Source: Pseudomonas sp. ERMR1:02 (lineage in GTDB: Bacteria > Pseudomonadota > Gammaproteobacteria > Pseudomonadales > Pseudomonadaceae). Taken from it: a stretch of 64,000 nucleotides of DNA. The position numbers and the translations under genes are program-made. Positions 18,304-27,283 of this stretch are shown here, one piece after another; position 1 is the first letter of the stretch, and the number at the start of each line of letters is the position of its first letter. The stretch is from positions 62,001-126,000 of the forward strand of contig NZ_NKJI01000014.1 in the NCBI RefSeq assembly GCF_002277815.1. The letters run 5' to 3'. The notes under the pieces are model-generated. The model did no database searches. It worked only from the letters and a program-made list of their open reading frames with translations, and was not told the DNA's origin.

Positions 18304-18345
18304 ATGCAATAATAATCATTCTCGTTTGCAAGTCAATTGATTTTA
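18304..18345 (-). promoter_or_regulatory. Fur-controlled promoter of prrF
   Basis: GAGAATGATTATTATTGC (minus strand, 18323-18306) matches the Fur-box pattern GATAATGATAATCATTATC well and lies where the -10 region should be. TTGACT 17 nt farther upstream is a possible -35. Iron-bound Fur would therefore block prrF transcription. Confidence 0.82.
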
Positions 18346-18395
18346 TCTGCGCGATTGGAAAACTCTTTCCAGTCCTCTCTTTTTACACCCTCGCT

Positions 18396-18737
18396 TCAAC
18401 CGTTCTGATGTCTTTCCAATGATCGATCCACCATGGCTTTGGCCATGTCGATCATATGCACCGTCGAAAACGCCAGGTCCCGACTTGCCCCATGCAAATG
18501 ATTGGCTGACTCGTGCGCTGTTGCAGCAGCGCAACGCAGCAGGTCCGAGGCATGGACCAGCGCCTCCTCGCTGCTGATATTACGGTTTACATCAAAGAAA
18601 CGTGACTCGACCTGTTCCTCTGAACCAGCCGGTTTCAGGTAGTAGTCCAGTGCGCGCTGAGCGGCGGCCGATCCCTGAGGGGAGGTGAGGGACGTGTCGA
18701 TTTGCATATCAGGCAGATCGTTAGCGGGTTGGTTCAT
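18396..18737 (-). CDS. DUF6124-family protein
   Basis: 113 residues from ATG 18737 (MNQPANDLPDM). The segment AAQRALDYYLKP followed by a helical C-terminal half with SSEEALVHASDLLRCAAATAHE fits the DUF6124 family seen almost only in Pseudomonas. No function is known. An ATG at 18779 is in frame but lacks an RBS. It is immediately upstream of prrF on the same strand but separated by a Fur promoter, so separate transcription is likely. Confidence 0.8.
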   Translation of the reverse strand: MNQPANDLPDMQIDTSLTSPQGSAAAQRALDYYLKPAGSEEQVESRFFDVNRNISSEEALVHASDLLRCAAATAHESANHLHGASRDLAFSTVHMIDMAKAMVDRSLERHQNG

Positions 18738-18798
18738 GGTGATGACAAGCTCCGTGATAGATTCAGATCCGTGAACCAATCCTAGCGACCAGTCTCAT

Positions 18799-18893
18799 TA
18801 AATTGTGAACTTGGCCAACGCTCTAGAGCAGTTGCTTAATTATTGGTGTCATTAGTTTGAATTTCAGTGTCAGCAAATTGTGAATTTGTTGAC
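18799..18893. repeat. Two direct repeats near the tniQ-side edge of the Tn7-like module
   Basis: AAATTGTGAA followed by C/T-TTG occurs at 18800 and again at 18875, about 75 bp apart. TnsB-type transposases bind repeated sites of this kind at transposon ends. A TGTC at 18847 could mark a terminus. No inverted copy was found beside tnsA, so this is tentative; the first copy is also only 62 bp upstream of the DUF6124 start and may belong to its promoter. Confidence 0.3.
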
Positions 18894-19058
18894 GTTTTTT
18901 TCATTTTGAAGCGAATTTTTATATTCTCTGAGTCGAGATTGAATCGGATAAGTTATGCGGTGTGCTTATAAGGGGCGTCTGATTATGAGGCGTAAATGCG
19001 CCTCGTCCCATCATCAGAGTGCGGGAAATTTTGGCCTGGTAGATGCAAATGAGGGAAG

Positions 19059-21023
19059 TTATAAAAGTATATTTCGAGCGTTGCGGAGGCCGTGCTTGCA
19101 GGCTAAGATGTCCGAGGTGTAATACAGCAGAATACAACTTGAAAGTGTATGGTTCGTACACCGAAGTTTCCGAATTAATCCGGCTTTAACCATTCTAGTT
19201 ATTTGGCTTTCGGAGAAATTACCAAGGGAGCAGGCATTTAGTATATTGACATATTTTTCAGTGTTGATACGTATTTTATTTAATATGGTCTTATCATAAA
19301 ACGTCTCTTGAAGGATGTTCTCAAGGCATGCTGGCTTTTTTCTGAAGAATCGAATGTTGAATTCTCTTGGTGTAGTGTGTAACAGTTTAGTTATTTCAGG
19401 TATGGTATAATGGCTGTCACGCCATTTTTTAAATTCTTTCAATAATGCGGTTGGCTGGTCGTCGTTAGGGAGATGCTGTATGTGAGCTATATTTTTTACA
19501 AAATGCTGCGGGTTTTTTATCATGCAGGATGCTGTAGAGATTTTTACACTTAGTTGTTTTGCAATGCTCTGCACCCTTAGTCTAATGGTTTTTTTTGTCT
19601 TTTGACGGGTAATTGATTTGGTTAGAACAATTATCTGGTTTTTGATCTCGGGTGTTAATAGTTTTCTTGGGTAAATATTTGTTTTGTCACGTGTGAGAAC
19701 ACTGATTTCGATGGATTCGATGTTAAGGCTTTTTATTATTTTTTTCATTGTAAATTGCCTGGCTGTAAGAGAGAGCTCTATAGCCAGTGCCGCGCTGCTT
19801 ATGTAAATTGAGTTGAAGGTTTTTGTTTGCTTTTTTGATATGAGTGTGACCCTTTTGTTCAATTTTTTTGTTTGCCCGAGCAGTCCGATTTTTATTAGGG
19901 CTTTCAGCGGGTTGTTGGGGATGTGTAGTATATTTACGACGTCGCTCAAATGATGAAATCTGGCCCTATAGCCATTTTTATTCTTGGCTTTTATTTTTAT
20001 TTTTTCAAGTTGGCCATCCACGAAGTCACACATGTTTTGGGATGAGTAGTAGTTTAAAACTCCAGAATGGGTTTTTTTTAATTTCCCACCAGTAACGGCT
20101 TCAGATAAGACGGTGGCTGACATTGAAAGATTTTTGTGAAAGAAAGAGGAGGTGAGACCAAGTTGTCTGCAGCAACAATCAGTCGCGCATAGCCTCTTTT
20201 CCCACCGAAGTTGTGAGTATAACTCGCTGGCAGTTGCCTGCATCCATTCGTTTTCAGATGTAAGCCAAGGGTGAAATATCGCTATCGGATGCAGCTGTTT
20301 ATAGGTTTCGAGGTCACCAGTTAAAATGTGGTGTAAAGTTTCCTCACTTTTAAAGCCGATTTGCAATGCTGGGGCCATGAAGTCAAAGTTGCGCATGGTG
20401 TCAAGATTGCGGGGCTTTAAGCATTTTAATGCTGCGATCGTTCTGTTGAATATCTCTTGATTCTGCGTGCGGAATAATTGAAGCAATTGGATTGCTGAAC
20501 TGTTATCACCTAAGGTGACGGGCGATTTTCGAAAATCGTAGCCACATCGGCACAAGCTATCAATTGAGTTTCGCCATTTGTAGGGGCGTTGACACGCCGG
20601 GCAATTCCTTAAGTATTCTGCAGCATGGTAGGGACAATACTTAAAATCAGCGATATCTTGGATGTAGCGTGTGTAACCCTCTTCAAGACACATTGGGCAA
20701 AACACTTGTGGTCGCCTTAACATCATCCAGGGCACACGCATTCCCTGGACAATGACGTCATCTGATCTGCCTAATGGCTTTTGGGATTGAAAGTAAAAAC
20801 ATTCTTTCAACTCTTGTTGAAGGTTGGGCGCTGCCTTGCAAAACGTCGCACACATCATGCCGTCATTTAGGATCCATTCCCCCATAGTGCGTTCTGTAAT
20901 TTGGAGGTCTGCGCTCATGTTGAGAATTGAGGAGTATCCATTATGCAAGGCGGTCCTCGTTAGTACGCTGCTTGGGCTTTCCTCAAAAAACGGATTGGCC
21001 ACAAAGCATAAAGGCCTCAGCAT
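19059..21023 (-). CDS. tniQ: TniQ/TnsD-family target-selection protein
   Basis: 654 residues, intact despite runs of eight T in the gene. Residues 113 to about 165 carry the TniQ zinc-binding cysteines and histidines: CPMCLEEG, YCPYHAAE, CPAC and CRCGYD. The N terminus (LRPLCFVANPFFEESPSSVL) is also typical. The long, lysine-rich C-terminal half should contain DNA-recognition helices, as in TnsD. Such proteins bind the attachment site and recruit TnsC. It overlaps tnsC by 7 nt. Its DNA target cannot be deduced; the gene faces the DUF6124-prrF locus, which may lie near the site used. Confidence 0.88.
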   Translation of the reverse strand: MLRPLCFVANPFFEESPSSVLTRTALHNGYSSILNMSADLQITERTMGEWILNDGMMCATFCKAAPNLQQELKECFYFQSQKPLGRSDDVIVQGMRVPWMMLRRPQVFCPMCLEEGYTRYIQDIADFKYCPYHAAEYLRNCPACQRPYKWRNSIDSLCRCGYDFRKSPVTLGDNSSAIQLLQLFRTQNQEIFNRTIAALKCLKPRNLDTMRNFDFMAPALQIGFKSEETLHHILTGDLETYKQLHPIAIFHPWLTSENEWMQATASELYSQLRWEKRLCATDCCCRQLGLTSSFFHKNLSMSATVLSEAVTGGKLKKTHSGVLNYYSSQNMCDFVDGQLEKIKIKAKNKNGYRARFHHLSDVVNILHIPNNPLKALIKIGLLGQTKKLNKRVTLISKKQTKTFNSIYISSAALAIELSLTARQFTMKKIIKSLNIESIEISVLTRDKTNIYPRKLLTPEIKNQIIVLTKSITRQKTKKTIRLRVQSIAKQLSVKISTASCMIKNPQHFVKNIAHIQHLPNDDQPTALLKEFKKWRDSHYTIPEITKLLHTTPREFNIRFFRKKPACLENILQETFYDKTILNKIRINTEKYVNILNACSLGNFSESQITRMVKAGLIRKLRCTNHTLSSCILLYYTSDILACKHGLRNARNILL

Positions 21024-21946
21024 GGTGACTTACTCATCAAGTTGTGAATTGCATGTGAGTCCAGGGTGAACGGATTGTCCTGCGTGGGAAAGCAACAAGG
21101 GATGTCTAACTCATCAAAGGCGTCGACGCAGTCTTCTCGTGTTATGGTATTTTCTGGGTTGTTCAGTGATCGTTGAAAAATCTCTAACAGTAAAATGCAA
21201 AGTGCATCTAAATTGCCGCCACTGATGACATAGAATGTTCTGAGGGCCTGTTCTCCCATGATGAAAGAATCTGTGCGGAGTGTGCCAATTTTTACCATTT
21301 CACCAATTAAGGTAGTGAAAAGTGCCTTGAATTCTGAGTTGTACCCAAGGTTTTTTAGGCGAACTCGGTACGGGTAGCGTCTTGCCAGTTGTGGATGCTT
21401 ATCTATGATTTCCTCACAGCTTGGCGTGCCGGCCAAAATGATTGGGATAAGCGTGCTGTTCATGAGATTTTTTACCCAGTTACACAATTTCTCGCGGGAC
21501 TTGTCTGCTCCTTTTTCAAGAAGGTGATGAAACTCATCAAAGATTATGACCTCGACTTGGCATGTTTTGAGTCTAGCGATTATGCGAGATTCAAGTATTT
21601 GGTCTCGGGTGTTCTTTGCGATGCCTCCAAGTTGGTCTAGAATTTTAACTGATAATCTGTTAATCGTGCAGTCGGCGGGGATAGGGCAAAGAAGTACAGG
21701 GACCTTTTGAAATTCGCCATGTGTTTCAAGGGTGTCAATGGGTTGCCCAATTATATTCAATAAGTGCCCGCATATTGTTGATTTTCCCGTGCCAGAATTG
21801 CCCAAGAGTAATACACTGCTGGGTGCTCCACGAACCGTTGATGTGTGTACGCTGTGTAATATTTTTTTTATTGCCTTCTCATACGAGGGGAATAAGACTA
21901 CAATCTTAGCGAAGGCGTTAAGTTTTTCGTCGATATTTTCACTCAT
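21017..21946 (-). CDS. tnsC: TnsC/TniB-family AAA+ transposition regulator
   Basis: 309 residues with Walker A GNSGTGKST (49-57), Walker B VIIFDEFHHL (133-142) and a downstream sensor LAGTPSCEEII. TnsC proteins polymerise on target DNA, take the signal from TniQ and activate the TnsA-TnsB transposase. It overlaps the end of tnsB by 8 nt and the start of tniQ by 7 nt. The frame is intact. Size matches TniB of Tn5053-like elements and is well below the 555 residues of Tn7 TnsC, but the presence of tnsA places the system in the Tn7-like group. Confidence 0.9.
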   Translation of the reverse strand: MSENIDEKLNAFAKIVVLFPSYEKAIKKILHSVHTSTVRGAPSSVLLLGNSGTGKSTICGHLLNIIGQPIDTLETHGEFQKVPVLLCPIPADCTINRLSVKILDQLGGIAKNTRDQILESRIIARLKTCQVEVIIFDEFHHLLEKGADKSREKLCNWVKNLMNSTLIPIILAGTPSCEEIIDKHPQLARRYPYRVRLKNLGYNSEFKALFTTLIGEMVKIGTLRTDSFIMGEQALRTFYVISGGNLDALCILLLEIFQRSLNNPENTITREDCVDAFDELDIPCCFPTQDNPFTLDSHAIHNLMSKSPC

Positions 21947-23891
21947 GTTGGTTGCCCTTGTTTATGAGCTTCACTACTGGATAGGTTATAGGCGGTGGAA
22001 GATCTTCCAATGGAGTAATTGCCCTTTCAGATTTTCCTACTGACAGGGAGGCTTGTGATACCGAATTGTTGTGAGTGTTTTTTAAGCGTTTATTTTTCAG
22101 TGCTTTTTTTTCTGATTTTTTGTTAGTTTTGCTTTTTTTGTATCCAGAACGATTTTTTTGTTGTTCGTAGATTTCCTGAATTTCTGTGTGGATTTCTAAA
22201 AGGGCCTGTCGCGCGTGAGCCTCAGAATAGCATTGACGTTTTTTTTTCAGTTCGGCTTGTACCAACTCGTGTTCAAATAGCGTCAAATGATTTTGATAGT
22301 TTGGATCGGTAGCAAAAGCTTCAACTTGTTCGGTGGGGCGGTCTGGGTGGGCAACCCAGACTTTTGACAAGTCACTGCTGTCATAATGGACCAACGCTTT
22401 TTGATTGGGTTTTAAGCGGTGAGCGATTTCCGATAGTGATGGCCCTGTCCAGCTTAAACCGAGAAGGCGCACCACGCCATTCCGGACTCTGCGAAAAGTC
22501 AAACTTCTACATAGTTCGTCCATATCGTTTTTAGAATACCGCTCTGGCGGTAATTGGTGTTCCATTGCAGCCTCCCATGCCATGCGCGGAGATTGATCGA
22601 GTCCGGAATGTGGTAGTTCGTGATAGACATCTTTAATCCATCGTGCAAACTTCTCATTTAATTGCTCAATAGTTAGACAGGCTTTTTTTTTGAGTTGTAA
22701 TCGCCCCGTTCTTGTGGATTTGAGTAAGTAGTACCTGGGATCATATGGATCAATCCAGTGTTCAGCGTCCCAAAGAAACGCTCGATCTGGGCTTTTACAT
22801 CTGGGCAACCAGGTGGGCCGTAGGTCAGTTCAAAGCCAACGATGTTGGCCAAATTTTGGATGGCTGGATTGGCGGTTTCTACCCCATTGTCTAATCCTAC
22901 TTCCTCCGAACGTCCACCCGGCTGATTGTCTTCGGAAACCTCAAGGGACATACGAAAGGCACGGAGGGCTTTTTCCGCACAGGGGGGCGTAAACGACAAC
23001 TCCCAGCCGATAATGCAGCGAGTCATTATTTCGATTAACACGAACAACCAAGGTCGCCCCAGGTTATTACCCTCATCGTCGATCAGTTCAAGATTAACCA
23101 GGTGCGAGTCGCCTTGAATCTGCGCCAAGAGGGTGAGCGAAGGTGCATGTTTTAATCCAAATTTATGAGCGTTGTCCGCAAATTTTTTGCCGTGATGTTT
23201 AAGGTCCAACAAATATCGGTTGATTTTATTTATGGCTCGATGCACCGAACTCTTTGAGGGGCTATTTAGGAGTGGGGCGTTAGTCAGCATGCGAGTGTTG
23301 TTTTCATGTTCGATGTGCGTTTTTATAAATCCATGCAGTATTTTCACACTGGGGTGAGGCCGCTTTAAGTAGAAAGTGTGGATGTGCTCTCTAATGATGG
23401 CGTGGACTTCTTCGCCAAGTTGTTTGCCCGAGGGCGATGGCTGGGTTTTTTTAGCAACGCTAGGGGTTATAGTTTGCTGCCTTGTAGCGCCGGAACTTAT
23501 TATATAGTGTGGTGTAACCGGGTGGTTTCGAGTCGCCACGGCTGGCCGCTAATAACTTAATTGCCTCGATAGTTTGTGCGCGCGGTAATGTGCCCTGAAA
23601 TTTTTTACCAATGCCCCGTAAATAGTACATGTCTCGCTGTAATGCCTTTGATTGCTCAGTGTCTAAGTTGGTCAGGATGGAAGCAAGTGATTTGTCAATG
23701 GGGGCCAGTTGATGAAGGATAACTTCCCCGTTGATTTGTAATACGCGAAACGTGTCGTGTGGAATATACACAAAACGTTTATGTTGAATGGACCGTAGTG
23801 ATATCTGTGTGGGATCTACGGATACCACTTCATGCAGATCTTGGTACACAAGGTATTGGGCACCGGGACTGACAGGGGAGTTAATATTCAT
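21939..23891 (-). pseudogene. tnsB: tnsB transposase spread over three reading frames (recoded or broken)
   Basis: The start ATG at 23891 overlaps the tnsA stop (ATGA). Frame A (23891-23460, 143 codons) holds the N-terminal DNA-binding region and ends AAC-CCC-TAG. A +1 step there enters frame B, which carries the RNase H-fold catalytic core: GDSHLVNLELIDDEG (first Asp), GLDNGVE (second Asp) and KAQIERFFGTLN (Glu). Frame B stops 2 codons after TCA-AAA-AAA-AAG; a -1 step enters frame C (to 21939), the C-terminal region ACLTIEQLNEKFARWIKDVYHELPHSG. The joined product is about 650 residues, near the 702 of Tn7 TnsB, and all three catalytic residues are present. Both junctions are known frameshift-prone motifs, but one-base changes in C4 and A9 runs explain the data equally well. 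Confidence 0.75.
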
Positions 23892-24541
23892 ACTGAGGCC
23901 TCGATGCGTAAGAGTGTGCATAGGCTCAACGGTTTATTGAGGTCCATCCATATGTCACCTCGTAGGATTGCCTTGGCAACTACAGCCATCGGAGGCGCGG
24001 TCGGCTGATGAAGTAGCTCGCCAAGGGTAAGAGGCAAGATATTACGGATTAGTTCAATGAAGTAATTGTATTGTTTGTCGGAGGTGTGCAAAGAGCGGAG
24101 GTACAATGTTTTTAAATTAAAGTGTTTTGGCTTTTGTTGGATTTGTCGGTCATCCACTTTCCGAAAGCCATATTTTAGTTTTTTAGCCATTGTTTCAAAT
24201 GCTTGTAAAACGTCCACATACTCTTGTGGGCACACATCAAAGCTGGGTTTGACCTCTGCAAAGTAATCCTCGTGGCAGTGGCAGCGGACAAAAAAATCGG
24301 GGGTGTAATGAGTTTTTTTTCTGCCCAAACGAATCTCAGCCGTTACGGGCTGAAAGAAATAGCTTTTGACGTCTTTATCAGTCTCCAAGTAAATGCAATA
24401 AGCGGCTTCGTGGCGGCTCTCGCAGATGATTTGTTTGTTATTTTTTTGCGACGGAAATAGGACAATGTGTTTGCCAAAGTGGGCGCGGCTGAAACTCCTG
24501 ACCGGTTCTCCATCTTCTGGTCTCCACTCACGATTTAGCAT
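23888..24541 (-). CDS. tnsA: TnsA-like transposon endonuclease
   Basis: 217 residues. PD-(D/E)xK-type active-site residues are visible: E45 in ESRHEAAYCIYLE, D82 in HYTPDFFVR, and E96-V-K98 in FAEVKPS. TnsA cuts the 5' ends of the element while TnsB cuts and joins the 3' ends, giving cut-and-paste movement. It is shorter than the 273-residue Tn7 protein, mainly at the C terminus. It is the first gene of the operon and overlaps tnsB. A functional end of the element should lie within a few hundred bases upstream of 24541. Confidence 0.87.
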   Translation of the reverse strand: MLNREWRPEDGEPVRSFSRAHFGKHIVLFPSQKNNKQIICESRHEAAYCIYLETDKDVKSYFFQPVTAEIRLGRKKTHYTPDFFVRCHCHEDYFAEVKPSFDVCPQEYVDVLQAFETMAKKLKYGFRKVDDRQIQQKPKHFNLKTLYLRSLHTSDKQYNYFIELIRNILPLTLGELLHQPTAPPMAVVAKAILRGDIWMDLNKPLSLCTLLRIEASV

Positions 24542-24956
24542 GGGTTGCCTCCTTCAAAAAATAACTGTTTCGAGGATCGATAGCAGTTCGAGACGGCCGA
24601 ACATGGGCATCTGGAGGCGAAGCCGGCTTTATGACGAAATGCGCAGGTAGCAGACGGCGCATATTTATAATATTTGGCGATATCCAATCCGCTCTTGGGC
24701 ACTTTTTTCATTGACCGTTCGCGATCGGTTTTGGGGTGTTGGATATAAGCAACGCTACACCTGGGGTTTAAAAAAAACTAACCCCTTAAAACGTGTATTT
24801 TGTTTTTGGTTATATCGCTCTAGCTCAGGGGATTCGAATGGAGCACATGAGGGAGGTCGATCAAATTTTGAAACAGTGGCACTGTTCGCACAGGTATTGT
24901 GCCTTCGGAGTATGCTAATCGGCCTGCCGCCACTGATCGGGTTCGGGAGAGGGCCT
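24542..24956. other. Gene-free stretch upstream of tnsA
   Basis: Expected to contain one transposon end, but no terminal repeat matching the 18.8-kb side is seen. A hairpin GGGGTTT-AAAAAAAAC-TAACCCC lies near 24765-24790. An open frame from 24711 runs through but looks fortuitous before the ATG at 24957. Confidence 0.4.
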
Positions 24957-25860
24957 ATGGCCAGGCCACAGAGTTCAAAGTGTCAACACTTTCGTGGCAT
25001 GCTTATTGCCCACGGGCTTGCTGATTTGGTACAGGTGAGCCATACGGGACCTGGGTTGACCCGCTGGTTTGAAGTCGCCTCTGGCGTTCCTAAATATTCG
25101 TTTCGCGATAAAATGTTCGGTAAGTATCTGGACGGCTCGCTGCCTTCCCGGAACGATTAGATAAATTCAGGAGTTCTGTCCGGAGGTAAAACACTGGATC
25201 CGGCATCCACTCTATTTCGCGTTAAATACTAATTGGGTTAGTCCTGAAGGTTGGGAGGCGTTGATTTATACAGAGGATGGTGGTGAGATTCCCTACGGTG
25301 AAACCACTCTCTTTTTCAAATACCTCCCTAAGTTCTGGCACGTGGACGTGGACTTGGCATTTTTACTAATGCTGATTCACAGCGCAGGTTGTCATAAGGA
25401 GCGCCTAAGACGTGAATGCTTTTTGTATTTGCCGACGCTCTTTGCAGTAACGTGTCATTTGACGTCGGTGGGATACGTTAAATATATACTGTTCGACCTG
25501 ATCAGCGAGATACTCGAGTTGGATTCGCCGGGAAGCCTGAAGTTGGCAGGTGGAGGTTGGCCAAAAACATATGCGGAATTCGATGCATTGATAGCGGCAT
25601 GGGGTGCCTGGATCGATACCGCTCGTTTGGTGGGTTTGGTGTCTTCTAATCAAAGTGCGGCTAAGTTTTCCAGGCTTGTTCAGAAACTGCGTGACGATGA
25701 ACGAAAACATTTGATTGATACGCTGTCGCTCGCAGCAGGCGAGCATGTATCCATATTTCATTTCCCTATTTTGCGTCGTTTCTATCACGCTATGCGCCGT
25801 CATCCGCCTTTTTTATTGAACGTTGGTTATCCTCCTAATCCAAGTCTTCTGGTTAGCTGA
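24957..25860 (+). pseudogene. Unknown accessory gene, broken by a frameshift
   Basis: ATG 24957 follows GGGAGAGG. The first frame (MARPQSSKCQHFRGMLIAHG) stops at 25160 after 67 codons. A second frame continues at once from 25165 to 25860 with IQEFCPEVKHWIRHPLYFAL and then TEDGGEIPYGETTLFFKYLP. Together they would form one protein of about 300 residues, soluble, with a helical C-terminal half. The join needs one indel near TAGATAAATTC at 25158-25168. No family was recognised. It sits between the Tn7-like operon and the kfrA-integrase pair and is probably cargo. Confidence 0.55.
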
Positions 25861-26117
25861 GTGGCTGCACGTGAGGAGTCGCCTATTCTAGGCGAGGTGG
25901 GCTTTCCATACCTGAACCAATTAACTATTGAATCTTAACCGCCTACAAATTTTGCAGGCTGGTTTCATCAACGTTTCTGCCAGGTGGGCAGGATTTCGTG
26001 CAGACGAAAATTCGGATAAAGCGTGAGAGGTGGCTTCAAGAGATGTAAATCCTTACGTGAGTTCCGGTCGTGGGCAAGCGCGAAGGGTCGTTGATCGTCT
26101 ACCACAACTGCTTGTTT

Positions 26118-27092
26118 TCAGGCGCGGGGAGCCTTACCGCACTCCTCAGCCAATTGAAGTTGGAGCGCCTTAATTTGCTCGGATGCCTTGCGAAGACTTC
26201 TTGAATCCTGTCGATGCATAAGTAAATAGCGCTTGGCTTTTTCGTGTAATGCCGCTCGCTCGGCGAACAAAGCCTGGATGTGCCGCTGGTCCGTTTGTTG
26301 GCTCGTCACACACACTTGAAGTTGCAGCCGTAGCTCTTGCAGTTCGCGCTCGCAGGCCCGGGTTTGCTGCTGTTGTTGCCGTTGTTCGCCGTTCAAGCGT
26401 TCCAAGTCACGATACATCTGGCCGGCTTCCTCCTGCTTGGCCAGCACTTGCCCCAGTAGGGTACGGCGTTCCTGCTGTAACTGTTGCAGTTGCACTTCAT
26501 GTTGACGCAACTCGTGTTCGCGCTGTTCCGCTTGTTGTTGGCGATAGTGTTTGAGGGCGGCACGAGCATGTCGATGCTTGTCTTCGAGAGACAGGATCTG
26601 AGTGGCACGCTCCTCCAGCAGCCGGTCTGAGCTGTGCTCGGCCTCGCGCAGGCGTTGGCGTTCGCCTTCGGCCTCGTGCAGTCGCTCGCTCAACGCGCGC
26701 TCGCGCTCCAACCCTTCGCGGCGTTCAGTCAGTGCCGTGGTGTGGGCCAACTGCAGCTGTTCAAGGCGCGCCTGTTCGGCGACGCGTTGGCGAACCAGTC
26801 CTTCTTGTTGGCGTTGCAGGCGTGCCCGGTCTTCGGCCACGGCCGCCAAGGCGTGCTCAGTTAAGCGCTCGGCTAGACTGCTGATGTACTTCAACAACTC
26901 GTCACTCAGATTGACGGCACGAGCACTGGGGTCGCACTCCGAAAGTTCTTTGAGATAGCGTTGAATGGTGCTTTTGGAGCCGGTGTTACCCAATTCGACG
27001 CGGACGGCGTCGATGCTGGGATGTACGCCGCGTGCGCGCAAGGCGTCACACGCGTCCTGCACCAGGGCCTTGTTGATGCCTGCACGGGCCAT
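26118..27092 (-). CDS. KfrA-like DNA-binding coiled-coil protein
   Basis: 324 residues from ATG 27092 with GGAG upstream. The N-terminal domain (INKALVQDACDALRARGVHPSIDAVRVELGNTGSKSTIQRYL) is the KfrA_N DNA-binding fold; residues 70 to 320 are an almost continuous, Glu/Gln/Arg-rich coiled coil. Plasmid KfrA proteins autoregulate and help partitioning. Here the gene is divergent from a tyrosine recombinase 191 bp away, an arrangement that suggests regulation or assistance of the recombinase. An upstream in-frame extension to 27350 overlaps the promoter region and was not accepted. Confidence 0.85.
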   Translation of the reverse strand: MARAGINKALVQDACDALRARGVHPSIDAVRVELGNTGSKSTIQRYLKELSECDPSARAVNLSDELLKYISSLAERLTEHALAAVAEDRARLQRQQEGLVRQRVAEQARLEQLQLAHTTALTERREGLERERALSERLHEAEGERQRLREAEHSSDRLLEERATQILSLEDKHRHARAALKHYRQQQAEQREHELRQHEVQLQQLQQERRTLLGQVLAKQEEAGQMYRDLERLNGEQRQQQQQTRACERELQELRLQLQVCVTSQQTDQRHIQALFAERAALHEKAKRYLLMHRQDSRSLRKASEQIKALQLQLAEECGKAPRA

Positions 27093-27283
27093 AAGGGTTA
27101 CTCCAATTCGGAGCCGTACGCAGATTATTTCGTACTGTTTTACAGGGTATGTGATTACACCTAACACACTACACAGGACTGTGAACAAAATCGGACGAAC
27201 TGGCGTTTGAGAATCAGGATTTCTTGAACGTGACAAGCCTTTTTCGATGCCGGGTCCCGAAATCGCGGTATGCGGGAGGTGGG

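Larger units (their letters stand above)
19059..24541 (-). mobile_element. Tn7-like transposition module tnsA-tnsB-tnsC-tniQ
   Basis: Four genes read leftward: tnsA (endonuclease), tnsB (DDE transposase), tnsC (AAA regulator) and tniQ (target selector). All junctions overlap by 4 to 8 nt, so they are one translationally coupled operon. Base composition is far more A/T-rich than the flanks, marking transfer. In Tn7, tnsA lies next to one transposon end and cargo lies beyond the targeting gene; here tniQ faces prrF after less than 300 bp, so there is no room for cargo on that side. Neither end could be fixed. No glmS target is nearby. Confidence 0.85.

Noticed and set aside
18961..19058. Terminator after tniQ
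   Set aside because: GAGGCG-TAAATG-CGCCTC can pair, but no T run follows on the minus strand.
19059..24541. CRISPR-associated transposon
   Set aside because: No cas genes or repeats are present; the TniQ protein is long, like TnsD, rather than the short type linked to Cascade.
24542..24700. Right end of the Tn7-like element
   Set aside because: No terminal inverted repeat or TnsB-site match to the 18.8-kb side could be found by eye.
24830..24860. tRNA-like string (AGCTCAGGGGATTCGAA)
   Set aside because: The spacing between the D-arm-like and T-arm-like parts is far too short and no cloverleaf can be drawn.
26249..26864. Long plus-strand frames opposite the KfrA-like gene
   Set aside because: They mirror the repetitive coiled-coil codons and have no start signals or family match.
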